This document shows positions 23,147 through 35,500 of a stretch of 64,000 nt of DNA, one piece after another. The DNA comes from Brachyhypopomus gauderio (lineage: Eukaryota; Chordata; Actinopteri; Gymnotiformes; Hypopomidae): NCBI RefSeq assembly GCF_052324685.1, contig NC_135220.1, positions 248,001 through 312,000 on the forward strand. Direction: 5' to 3'. Numbering within the stretch: position 1 is the stretch's first letter; the number at the start of each line of letters is the position of its first letter. The position numbers and the translations under genes were made by a program. The notes below the pieces were generated by a model. That model ran no database searches, was not told where the DNA came from, and saw nothing but the letters and a program-made list of their open reading frames with translations.

Positions 23147-24640
23147 GAATTAAGACCTGGGAAGAGAGGAGAGTCAACGATCCATCTCCCAGCACAAGGT
23201 TGAAATTCTTATCACTTTTTAAACCAATATTTAGTATGTGGGATGTTTAAGGGGGGAAACCCTTACCCATTATGGCTCCTGAGCCAGCGTGGAATGTAAA
23301 AAAGGAGAAGAAATAAAACCCGGAAGAGTGAGTGGGGGGGGGGAATCTTTTCTCTGCCCCTATTTTACACTGTGATGAGGACTTCTTCTGGACACTGCTC
23401 ACTGTGATACCAAATCACCCCTTGCCCCTTCCCCCAACAAACTGCAAATCACCCTTCTCCCCTCCTAATTTAACTGTGACTGGCGACCTATCCATCAATG
23501 GACTGCTTTGAATTTTAGGCTATTGTGTGACCTGGAGATCAGCCATGAACCGGAGAAAGATGGATGCAGGGTTGTGTGATGATACGAGAGGCTGTGATGT
23601 AAATTAATGAGGATGGCACAGGGCGTCAGCTCTCAGCAATAACAAGGATATTTCTCTTTATAACATTTACAATCTTTTCTTTCCATCGTGTTCTTCCCAA
23701 GTTTTTGTGCTGGTCATATTAGTATTTTTGTTTTCATTTTGGCTGTGTATGCCATCGTCTGCTAAATGGCATACATTTTTAATTAGGAAGGGATTGGTGA
23801 GGGTTCTGTTGGAAACCGTTCGTTTCTTAAGCTCTGTTTACGGTTGTTCTCATTTTAAAATCCTGGGTCTTCCTCTTGACTGCCCTGATTTCTAAGGGAG
23901 GGGGGGATTAGGAATAAAGTTAGTAGATAAAGATTTAAAATCACACATTAACATTTTGTCTTTTTATATGATTTGAGAGTAGCCGTTTTTATCAAGCTCT
24001 ATCAGTAATTGTCAGTTATTATAAATCAAGGTAATGACCTGTAAACGTGCTGTAAAGAATCACAGGGAGACATGCAGGGGGAAACACTTAGCTGACCCCA
24101 CGTTTCCCTTGTCACTCTTTAAAAGTTTGCTGTCTCTTCCACTTTCGGAACTCAGGTTATTGAGGAAACAGAGACTGAATAACCCATCAATGTTTTAGGT
24201 TTTAATTTAGTAGTGGTACAATAGTGAGCTTTTCTTAATGTAGCTTATGACCATCTATAAGGAAGGGCACCACAAATGGAGTACTGGATATCCTATAAGA
24301 GATTTATTTAAGTGTTTTTAAGAAAAGCTAGACATTCTACAGCAGCAATGGTTCATATGACTTCAGCTGAAGTGTTAACTCAGTTTCTGGCTCTTGCAAT
24401 ACAGCATCCACAGAAAGTCTAACTGCCGTACATTAAATCCCATTCCTTTAGCCAGCTACTCTGTGCTGCTGCTCTTCAATGATGTCTGAAAGTTCCCAAC
24501 AGTTAATGGGAATGTACCCTTTAATTTTTGCAGCTGTCTGTCTATGCCATTGTATTCCATCAAAATCACCCAGAAAGCAGTCATGATCTGCAAACTGAAC
24601 ATGGAAATATGCCTGTAAATACTTTACAAAATACCCATTT

Positions 24641-24646
24641 AATAAA
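24641..24646 (+). terminator. Poly(A) signal for szrd1
   Basis: AATAAA occurs about 1.5 kb after the szrd1 stop and is followed by a T-rich stretch. It is the last good signal before the convergent atp13a2 3' end. Confidence 0.5.
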
Positions 24647-24711
24647 GACTTTTTAAAGTAATCATTTTGGATGCTTTATGGTTTGGTAAATCTCTACAAA
24701 CCTTGCTATAA

Positions 24712-24759
24712 TTTATTTGCAAATACCAGTAAAGAGTATAAACACATTGAAATTTTATT
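24712..24759 (-). terminator. Candidate poly(A) signals for atp13a2 (two AATAAA)
   Basis: On the minus strand AATAAA is present at 24759-24754 and 24717-24712, about 380-420 bp past the ATP13A2 stop. This implies a short 3' UTR and places the two convergent genes' poly(A) signals only about 70-110 bp apart. Confidence 0.45.
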
Positions 24760-24879
24760 TGATCATGTAACTTTAATCAAGTTATAACAATTTATCATGA
24801 CAATGCCTAAAGGTTTAAGCATAAAAAAAGAGCTCCATCTCTGTATAGGCAGTTTGATGTTTTAGATCTAGTACGGTCC

Positions 24880-25060
24880 TCACAATTAGCCTGTGATTCC
24901 CAGTCCCAGTCCTGTGGACTGCATGTGCTATATTTTTGTTTTCTCAATTTTAAACACCCTCAATTCATCAGCTAAACAGGTAGCTTTTGAAGAGACGGGT
25001 CAGGTGCATCAAGGCAGAGAAAACACAAATACATAAAATATGGGACTGCAACCTACTGCA
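24880..25060. repeat. Degraded interspersed repeat in the atp13a2 3' UTR
   Basis: The segment with CCCAGTCCCAGTCCTGTGGA near 24900 and an inverted-looking GGGACTGCAACC near 25044 resembles a common short fish repeat family. I cannot name it or fix its ends. Confidence 0.3.
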
Positions 25061-25135
25061 TAGTGGTGGGAGGTCTGAACGAGATCAGTGGCACTCATGG
25101 TTACTGGACGTGGATGTGTGGAGATGGAGTTGATG

Positions 25136-26502
25136 CTAGCTAACACCAATGACCGAACACTGTGGTGGGTATATTAGCTGGTCCAGTGGAGGCCACGAGG
25201 GAGTTCCCGTCAGGAGGGCGTCCAAGCACTTGTACTGTTTTTTTGACCTGCGATTCCCCCGAAGAAAGCGCAGGCAATCCGGTGCACACCTTTCGATAAG
25301 AACCTGTGGGAAAAAATCGCGGTTGATCGTAAAGCTAAGTACCCAGTTCCTCACTCTGCTTACACGCTGTCCTGTAAAAACAGCATTTGCGTGTGATGTT
25401 CAAATTAGAAAGGCTGGTTAAATGGATTATTTTTTTTTACCTCCAGCAAGTAGCATATAAAGAAGTTGAGAGCGGCGAGGGCCACTAGCAGCAGATTATA
25501 GTTCATGTCAGTGATCTCGTACAGCTCCAACAGTGTATGCACGAAGGTGTTGCGGAATAGCACCAGCCAAAACATTACCCCGAACAAGATCAACAGCACA
25601 ATTACAAACACAACTATGGGGGGGGCACAGAAAATGAGAAAAAGATTATTAAAAAATTGGTTAACTAAAAGCGCAAACGATTTGAGTGCAGGATAATGTT
25701 TGATAGATTCAAGGATCAGTGCAAACTATACAGCTTGATAGCTCACCATTGTGGAAAAGTGGTTTCTTGTAAGGGTATCCTTTTGTTACTACGATAGACA
25801 CGAAGATGTACTGGAACCCTGACACGGCGAATATGCTCGTATCCTCCATGTTTGGCAGATGTAGGGAGTCTGACTTGGTGGAATTGAGAGGAATGTACCT
25901 AGAAAAGGTCACGAAGGGAAGAAAATCTGGATAAGTCGTCCTGGGTCGGTGCTGGGCAATCCTAGGACCCGAGACTCACCATTCCTGTGAGGTTGTGATG
26001 AGCAGAGCAGCCACCTGGCTGAGGACGAGCAACATGGTGTGTAGGAGTAAAGAGGACAGAACAGGCAGAGCCAGCAGGCTGGCGGGCGGGCGCTGTGGGT
26101 GGAGCTCATCACTGGGCCCGCCCCTCCCCATCACTATAGCCAGCACCGTTACCACGGCCAAGTCGAAGAAGAGGAACTGCAGGTCGCCCAAGTCAGTTTT
26201 CACCTAAGTCAGAGGATGAGACATCAAAAGTAAATCGCTAACGTTTTAAAAGTACGACTTCGGCTGCACGTTTAACGCTGCTTCAAGCGCGTGGACTGAG
26301 ACTGGGTCGTTTTTCCGCTTTCATATGGCACATTTCATTTATGATGGATATTGTGTATACGTCAGTTAACTAAATACAGCCAAATGAGACTAGAAAAAAA
26401 CTCACCGTGTACAGGATGAGCACAGAGGCAAACTGGATCAGACTGTACAAAGCCATGTACTTGAACAGACTGAAAGACGTCACCAGCGAGCATCTCCCCT
26501 CC
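25136..26502 (-). CDS. atp13a2: ATP13A2 C-terminal membrane domain exons 25-29 (M5-M10)
   Basis: Exon 25 (26502-26406) encodes M5 ([20 protein letters not shown]). Exons 26 to 28 encode the later helices, including [31 protein letters not shown] and the final pair around [15 protein letters not shown] and [17 protein letters not shown]. Exon 29 is a basic cytosolic tail ending SVIGVS before TAG at 25136-25138. Confidence 0.93.
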
Positions 26503-29500
26503 CTGATTGGACAAGGAATGGTCAGCCCAGGATCGACACACAAAGGGGACAGAGACTCCAAAACTAGCCAACGATGGTGTCATCTTTCCAAATGCAAAGA
26601 GAGAAAAGCACTTGTGTTTGACCTGATGAGCAAAGGCACGCAGCTTATGTTGTCAGACTTGGAGGTGAAGGGAGAGGCCACGGAAGCCTCGGCCTCCGAC
26701 AGAGATACGCCCACGTCTGCGGCCCGCAACGCCCCGCAGTCGTTGGCTCCGTCCCCGCACATGCCAACTCTGTAACTACGGAGGAAAGGGGAGGCAATGA
26801 CGTCAACGCAGTGCACAAGCCATTTGTTTAAAGTTAAATATAAAAGGTTACACTCCCTAATAAAACTGAAATAAATACTACTTCACACAATCAGATCAGC
26901 AAACAGGTACTGCGTGAACTCTTTGATGAAGGAAACGTCCCAAGGATTGCGGGTTAATTCCATTTTGTGTTGTGACTTTGCGTGGCCAGCTATATGGCCG
27001 TCTCCCACCCCCGTCATAAACCGCTGTAACATGCAAACATGCTGTATCTCATCACCAGGTTTGCTTCTATTGCTTCTTCTATGGTTATTTTCTGGTATCT
27101 TAGCAAAATAATTACAAACATTTAAAATTTACACAGACAATTTATCTATGCAGTGGAATGTTTACCAAATGTAAAGTTTAATACATTGAAAATGGTCCTG
27201 CTGTTTGCTTTCTATAGTTTTCTTTTGCTTTTTTGTTTTTAATTCTGGATGTGGAATACATGTTAGAACGTGTTGGAATCTGCAGAAAATGTTTTGCTAT
27301 TGTTTGTATATCTTTTGTTCATATTCACCTGTTGAATGATTGTAATGAAATACGAGAGGAACCATCTTGATTGTGAACACAACACTGGGCAGCATCAGGT
27401 CAATCTAGCCCTGATACAGGCTGTGCTCTGCTTTTAATACTTAGTATTTTTGGACTTTAAATAAATACATTTTAGTAACTAAATCTGTATTTGTATTATT
27501 CAGTGCGACCGTGTGTGTTTTTAATGAAAATCCATTTAAAATCACAAAGGTTTAAATAAAATTAACACTGAAGTGTGAGATTAAACTTGAATGAGATTAA
27601 AAGTCATAAAAGAAATGCATTGAAATCTAGTTAATTGCTTCAGTTTTTGTCTTGATTGCTTCATTTAATTTCATGATTTGGCAGACAGACCTTAGGTGTT
27701 CCGTATTCCTTGGATGTTGGTACAGAATGAGTCACAGTAAAACCACTAGCAATTTGCAAAATGAATTAAAATGGGGTTTCCTTTATCTCTAAGTTACGTC
27801 AGGGAAGCCTGTTCACTGAGCTATTTAGCTGAGCATGAGGTGTGTAGGAGTGGAGCTGTGGGCATTAGGGAGGGGTCAGGTAGATGTAGGAGCTTCATCA
27901 CCTCAGATATAAAGGGTGTCTCAAATGTAAGGAAACCATATAAAATGTCCTTTTCTCCAGTTCCTGATGAACCATACCCAAAACATCTGGCTAAATGCAG
28001 CCACAAGCAACAATTAAGATAATTTTGTATCTTCACAGAAAAAATTCATTTTAGATGGGCATTCCCTTACTTTAGAAACAGCCTTTACCCAAGCTCTCAT
28101 CTCAGCTTATAAACCTCTCGTACCTTTTGTAGAAGCATAAATTAAGAGTGTCTGAACATGGACCTTATGAAACATTGTGACCTTTTAACCAGACACTGTA
28201 CATGTACCCCAGTCTTACTTCAGTGTCTGAAGAGCTCTGACCAGCTCGGTCTTCTGGTCTGGAGACATGCGTGCATACACTGTTACTCTCATTAGGACCT
28301 GAAGCAGAGAAATGCACCAGGGTCATTTTGGCAAATCAAAGGTAAAGATGAGATAGAAAATGTATCAATATGCATCCACATGTAATCTAGTCATTCACCT
28401 TTGGGAGGTACTCGGGGAAATGATCACACAGTGCTGCAAAAGACTTTCCATTTATAGCCAAATGATACTTAAAACTGTTCTGGTAAAGTCCCTGGGGAAG
28501 AGAGAAAGTCTTCAGAACAAATTGCCGATTTTGCAAACCAGGAAACAAACTTGTTTTCAAACTCCAAGCACCACAGTCGATACCATGTTGACGCCAGTTG
28601 TGGACACATCTTGCTTTACAACAGCAAAAGTAAAGTAAGCCTGCATAAAAACCTGTTCCAGGATATCCATGGTCTCCTGCGTGCTGATGGTGGCAGTGCT
28701 GCCATCTCTTTGCTGAAATCGTAGGGATGCCATGGAGTTGGCAGCAGGGGGCGATGCGTGAACAAAAATAACTTGCTCGTGTGGCGACAACATTCTGCAG
28801 GACTGTGCCACGTTCAAAGCAGTGAGAATGTTATCACCTGACACAAAAGGGAAATGAAAGGGTTCTGAGAAGGGGGCCGCAAATATTTCTGCCATGTGAA
28901 AAACGCTTTCAGAATCGGGCTGTGCACAGAAACCTCAAACAAAAAAAAAAAACACTAGTTTAAAAGTGCAGCAAAATAACACCTGTGCAAGCAGTGGTGA
29001 GCAAAAGCATTGTGAGCTGTAGATGCGTGTGAACGTGAACTACAGCAGAGTGCTGCCGTTGTTACCAGTAACCATGACGGGCCGGATCTGAGCTCGTCTC
29101 AGTGCACCAATTACTTCTGCACTTTCGGGCTTCACCTGATTCTTCATCACCAACAGACCCAAAAACAACATGTTCTTCTCCACTTCAACCCTAACAAAGA
29201 TCACATCAGAAGTCCAGAGGTTAAAATCTGCCCGTAGTGCATCAGATTTTTGTAGTGGTAATTGGTCGTTAGAAAAGATACAGAACCGACCTTGAAATAT
29301 TCTTCAAATCGGCTTGTGCATCCATCTCCTTGTAGGCAAGCGCTAGGACCCTGAAGCCTTCACTTGCAAACTCACGCAATGTGTTTGAAAACTGAGGAGG
29401 CACTGCCAGACACAAAGAAAAGGGCACAACCCCTCTAATTTGTCTTTTACACCATGGCACAGAAAAAGTCATACATTCTTAAAGCAATTGTCGGCCAAGA

Positions 29501-32500
29501 ATATCAAACATTCTTAAAAAAAAAAAAAAAAAACCACTCACCACTTTCTTTCACACAGTGGCTGGCCACCATCTCTGGCGCCCCCTTGAGGAAGCTGTGG
29601 GCTGATGCTCCGCCAGGGCCCACGGTCACCACGCTCATCCGCTGCAGGGCGGAGGAGAAAGGGAAGCGGCGCACTATGGCCACAGGCTGGCTGATGAACT
29701 GCCATCAGAAAGAGAAGGTCACGTCCTCTCCTTAAGGAAAGCCCATCTTCATGGGGGGGGGGGGGTGCGGTACTCACCACGCCTGTAGGCTGAAACTCGG
29801 CAGCAGGTGGCCTCATCACTGCCAGAACCCTGTAGCTCCCAAACTCACTCATTCCTGCTTTGTCACTGGGCTCCTCCAGTTCCTGCCATTCCCAACAACT
29901 ATCGCGTCATCACACGTGCATCATTTCTTTCTTTGCTGAAAGTTTTCTCTTTTTCAGAGTAAGCTTAACAAACTTGGAATGCACACATTTAACTGTGCTG
30001 CCAGATATCGCTCTACTAGAAAGACCGTGTAACTTTGTAGCTATACAAATACTGTGACTATACACACACAAAGTGACATTCTCTAACTTTTCATCAGTGT
30101 TGCGTTTCTAACTAGCTGTATATTTATGGGAATCACTCTCAATCCAGCAGAGACTCTGGCAGCAAACACACCTGTTTTCCAGAATGCTGCCCATCCAAAA
30201 GTGAACAGGATATAGGCAGGGCAAACCATGGCTGAGAATGGGACATGGCCAAACCTGGGCTATAGCATTTATAGTCTGTATACTTAGAAAATAGTGTGTT
30301 TGTGTGCATGCACATGGAGAACTGGTAATAGACCTAGGAGGGTGGTGTGAGTTTACACAGCAATCAAACATTGTCAAGTAAATATTTTCTCAAGCAACAA
30401 AGAAAGCTCAGAGCAAACTGGGAAGAGTTCCTTACCCAGCCTGTGGACTCGATCATTTTGAGCTCCAGAGGGTCTCCGATGGGCTGATCCCCAAGCAAGG
30501 CCACAGAGTGACAGGAGGCCAAGGCCATCACCATGGGGCCAGGAGGTAGAAGACGTGGATCTGGAACAAGCTCGTCAAACGTTGTTCCACTCACGCCCTT
30601 CACACCCCATACATCCAAACCCTCCTCGGTCAGAGTACCCGTCTGAGGAGAGAGCAAAACCTTACGCTAAATAAACAGGGCACCGCTTCTTGTTTGCTCT
30701 TACACAACTGCGTGGCTTACATCTAGCCTAAGAACTAGAAGAATGACAGACCTTAATAAAAACCTTATCAGCATTTTCATACATCTCCATTGGCAGTTGT
30801 AGAGGGTTTACCTTGAAGGGGCTAATTACAGGGCTCTCAAAATGGCCTATAAAAACTTTGCTTGCTTGGAAACACTAAACCAGCATCCTGATATCAAACC
30901 AGACCAGAGGTAATTTTCTTACACAAAAAAACCTGGTCATCTTGTCTTTGACCATAAACAAACAAGTTTTGAAAACGTTGTTGAAAGTATTCTGAGGGAC
31001 CTAAATGTTTCTGCACCCAAGATGCTGTTTACCAAGTCCTTCATCAAACGTTAGACATTTGTCAAGCTGCAGTACGATTTGGGAGGGACATTAATCTGGC
31101 GTACAAGCAGACATGTAAACGTGTATACTCAAACCTCTGAACCAATTTAAGCATTTAGGCCATCATGCATCCTGTAGACAGAGCGCTGACGTCAGAGGAA
31201 ACACCCCACAACCCACTCAGCCGATCACCTTGTCGAAGCAGTACAGAGAGATTTTTCCGCAGACGTTGATACGGGGGGGGCTAATGCAGAACACCCCTTT
31301 CTTCTTAAGGCGGCGCTGTGCATACAAAGTGCCCGTGGTTAGGGCAGCGGGGAGGGCTGGTGGTACCACGATGGTCACAATGTCTAAGGACCGGATCACA
31401 AGCTGTGGCCAAGCGGTCTGATAATGGAGTGAGGCAGAGAAAGTGTGATTATAGTCTACTGTACTGTAAACATTTACAACATGTTATACAACATTTTACT
31501 TTCCAACCAGTTTAAGATGAATAATAATAATAATAATAATCAGAATCGCCTTTATTGTCATTGTAATTTGCATTACGATGAAATTTGCTTCTACTCCAAG
31601 GTGCTTGTTGGGACAATAAATACACACAATACAGACAATAAATACACTCAATGACATAGAACGATCCAAATATACAACTGGTTCAGTGGAATGCTTACAT
31701 GATATGTTGGATATTGCACAAGCTATTTATATTGTTATTTTTACATATATTGCACGTGGGAAGTATTTTACATGGGTTGTATTGCACAAGGATTGGGAAT
31801 TTACATATTACTGTAATAATGATGGTCTACATAAGGTTCTTAGCAGAAAGAAGAAAGTCCAGGCTACAGTAAGCTACAGAACAGCATCTGGCATTTCTCC
31901 ATTCACAGAGGCTTTTATGCCTCAGCCTTGGAAAACTACTCTTTCTGAATAGCTAACAAATGTGTGTTATTTTCATATACTGGCAAACCATATCAGAGAT
32001 GAGTGTGACAAGTCAGCTAAAGGAAATGACAATGAGTTTGCCATTTTTAATATAATTAGGTTATGAACAAGCAAAATTAGCTTCCTGTTTTTTTAAACTG
32101 AGAAGTAACCATGGTAAACCCAAGGTGACATCTAATGAGGTGAACCTGCTTGGGGTCAGATATTTTCTACGTGGTCTGCTATTTTCTGATTTTAGGACAC
32201 TTGATTGGCTGTTATCTCTTAAATCATTTCTGCTCTTTAACTTAATTGCTTTACTTACATTGCTCCTATAAAGCATTACTATGCTGTAAATTGTACCAAG
32301 GAGTGCTGCAACAAAAGAATAATTCATGATTAGTCTCAATAGACCAAACGGCGGCATTTCAAATGCATGTCGACTGCACAACACAAACAATCTAAAACCA
32401 ATATCGGTTTACCCACGCCTCCCAAGAACAGCAGAAACTTCATGGCATCCTGATAGAAGCGGAAGTTAACTGGCTGTGGGTAGAGAATAGAACTGACAAG

Positions 32501-35500
32501 GTCACCTTTAGCAGTGAAGAACCCTGCAGAGTAGAAGTGCATGCATGTTAGGGAGCTGTTTATCAACGAAGCACTCGCTTTGAAAATAGTAAATCACGTC
32601 CTTTGCTTATCGCTGTAATATCTGGATCTTTCCTTTCGCGTTTACCTGTGCGTGTGACAACAGCTACCGCCCCCTTCCCCACGGAAGTCCCTTTCGCTTG
32701 GATGACCTGTGTACCACAGAACAGCGTGTGTCTGCGCTGGGCCTCAGGGCCGTACCGCACACTGTTCTCAGGCAGTGGCGTCTTCATCACCGGTACGCTC
32801 TCACCTGACAGGTGGAGCAAGAGGAGAAGAAGGTGTGGTGCACCACCCTCCATTAAAGTGATCCATGAACATGCACTGAACACACACACAGTGTGTATTC
32901 CACAGTATACCACATATTCTGTGGTGTTCCCTCACCTGTGAGCATGCTCTCATTGACCATACACTCTCCAGCCAGCAGGGCGGCGTCAAATGGCAAGAGC
33001 AAGCCACCAGATGGGATTATCACACAGTCTCCAGGGACCAGCTCCACTGAACTCACACATTCTTCCTCTAGAAAGCATGGAACACACGCACACACACACA
33101 CACACACACAAATCAAACACTGGTTCAAGAAACCAAAATGTCTTTACAGATCCTTAGATAAACAACACAAAATATGCCCAACTGTCTTATTTAAAGTAAA
33201 AAAAATAGTTCTCCAAGCTTTAATTGGGTGTCTCATTTGACCGGCCACATCTTTGGCCTTACATAGCAAACATCACCTCCAGAGGCTCTGCGCACCGTCA
33301 CCTGCACCATCAGCTGGGCCATGTTGCGCAGAGTTGTGCTTTGCTGCAGATTCACACAAAACAAGGGATCAATACATGAGCAGCAAATATGGAAAGAGAT
33401 CAACCCTTCAAACATGCCATGACTAAGCCTTGTAGTGACAATCTTATGTAACCAAATCCCATGGTACCCAAGTGATGCAAATATTCACTTGCCTTCCTGA
33501 TCTCGTACAGGGACACAGCGATGGATATGAAGGATATTATCAAAATGCAAGCAGCGTAATAATAGTATTTATCTGACATCCACAGGATGATACTGAACAC
33601 TTGAAACACATAGAATGGGTTGAGGACCTACAGGAAGACCAAGATGACACTGCATTGCTATATTATATATATAAAAATAAAGGTTAGATCAAAAATCATT
33701 AGATGAGCTGAACATTTTCTTTCTGTAAACTGAGCTTTTAGGAAATGAAGAATGCATCATCCTAAATCCCTGTAGAACAGGGCTTCAACAGGAGCTGAGA
33801 CTCCAGTGTACGACAAGAGGCGAAAACAACATACCTCTTCAACCAGCAACCTCAGGTAGGATTTCACAGGTACATCAATGATATTATCTCCAAAGATCTG
33901 TCTCCTGCGGACAGAAATGACAGGAAGACCCATATAGAAAGGAAGCCTCTGTGTGGGACATGAATGACATGAGCGTCACATGATCCGAGGTTAAACCTTG
34001 AGCTTTGGTCCAGTTGAGTCAGTCCACATTGAAAGCAATGCAAGTCAGCACAGGTCCAGCCCTCACTGAGGACACTGGCATGGCACAAAGATTCACATCA
34101 TTTTCAGAGACTGAAGTGACTACACAGAAGAAAACAGCTTGTTCTGAGAGAAGAGTGGTTGTGTGTGTCCTAAAGTACCTAACTTTGCAGAAAGCCCCTT
34201 TCTTGGGCATCCATACATATCGCATGCCCTCAAACACATAGTATCGCAGCAAAGTTTTCTAGTGCAAAGAAACAGACAACAATGAACAAGACACATGTTC
34301 AGAATAATAAAATGGAAGCTCATATTGGTTCGCCCAAACATTTTACCTGTTCTTCATGTAGCTGAACATTATCGCTCCACTCATCCTCTTCCAACTCTCC
34401 CCTTACATGGTCAAAACTGCAGGAATGAAAAGAGGCATTTTTCTATGCTCATATTCCTCTATGTATGTTTTGCCACTGAAGTTTACACCATAACCATTCA
34501 AAGTGTGATTAGCAGTGGGTATCACTAGCCAAGTTACAACTGACAACGCATGGCACTGACATTCAGGAGAGTTTAGGTGACAAAACCACTTTTCCTTCAA
34601 TACCACTATTCCCATAACACTCCAGTAAGTTGACCTAACTTCGATGTGAGCCAACACATTGGTTCAATGCCCATGTTCAGGGAAAACGATGCTCATTTTC
34701 CTGTATTCAATTGCCTAGCCACAACAATGAACTGGCCTAAGGACTCGTGGTCGCTACTGTTCCAGTGTAAACTTATAGTGGAGGCCCAGGAAGTATGTTC
34801 AGCCCTGAACCTGGAACTCAGCAGAAATGAGGACATGGAGAAATGATCAGTATTCAGAGTATAGGACTTGGAGCCAGAGGCTCAGACGCAAAACTTGTGG
34901 CTTAGAAAAACCCGCCAACCAAAACACGTGTTGAATTTGCTCAAGGGAAGACCACACTTTCTAACAGTGTGCTACCAACCATGTTGCAAGTTCACTTCAA
35001 CAAGTTCATAGAATTCCACCTTTTCATGAGTTCAAGTGTTACCTACAAAACCAGCTAGTGCCATATCTAATTGAACATAAGGTTTTAACGGTGTCCCGAG
35101 CAGCTGTATTGACATACAATACCAAGTGTAGTGCTTCTCCATCACAGCATTCGGAACCATGTTTCGAAATCCTCAGATGTACTAGAATCCCAAAAATGTT
35201 TCAAAAGAACATTTGATTGTCATTTGATTGTCTGTTCTGCGATACAGTGCAAGAATGGTAGGAACGTTAAAGCTGTGGTGAGGACTGTGAAGAAGAATTT
35301 CCAACAATTTTGATGTTTTGGACAAGCAAAAATAGAACCGCTATTACTACGCAATCGCTCACGCTGGATACTGTCGCCTTATTGGAAAGGTGCAACTGTG
35401 GCATCAGTGTGTAAATTCAGGGAGTAGAACCCGAGAATGGCTTTGCACTTTTCTACTGGAGACGTCTGACTTCAGGGGTGTCGTTAAAGTTATGATTCAG

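Noticed and set aside
26769-26775. Acceptor at 26769 for atp13a2 exon 24
   Set aside because: It would delete two residues before [10 protein letters not shown]. The tag acceptor six bases upstream restores the expected LNYRVGM spacing.
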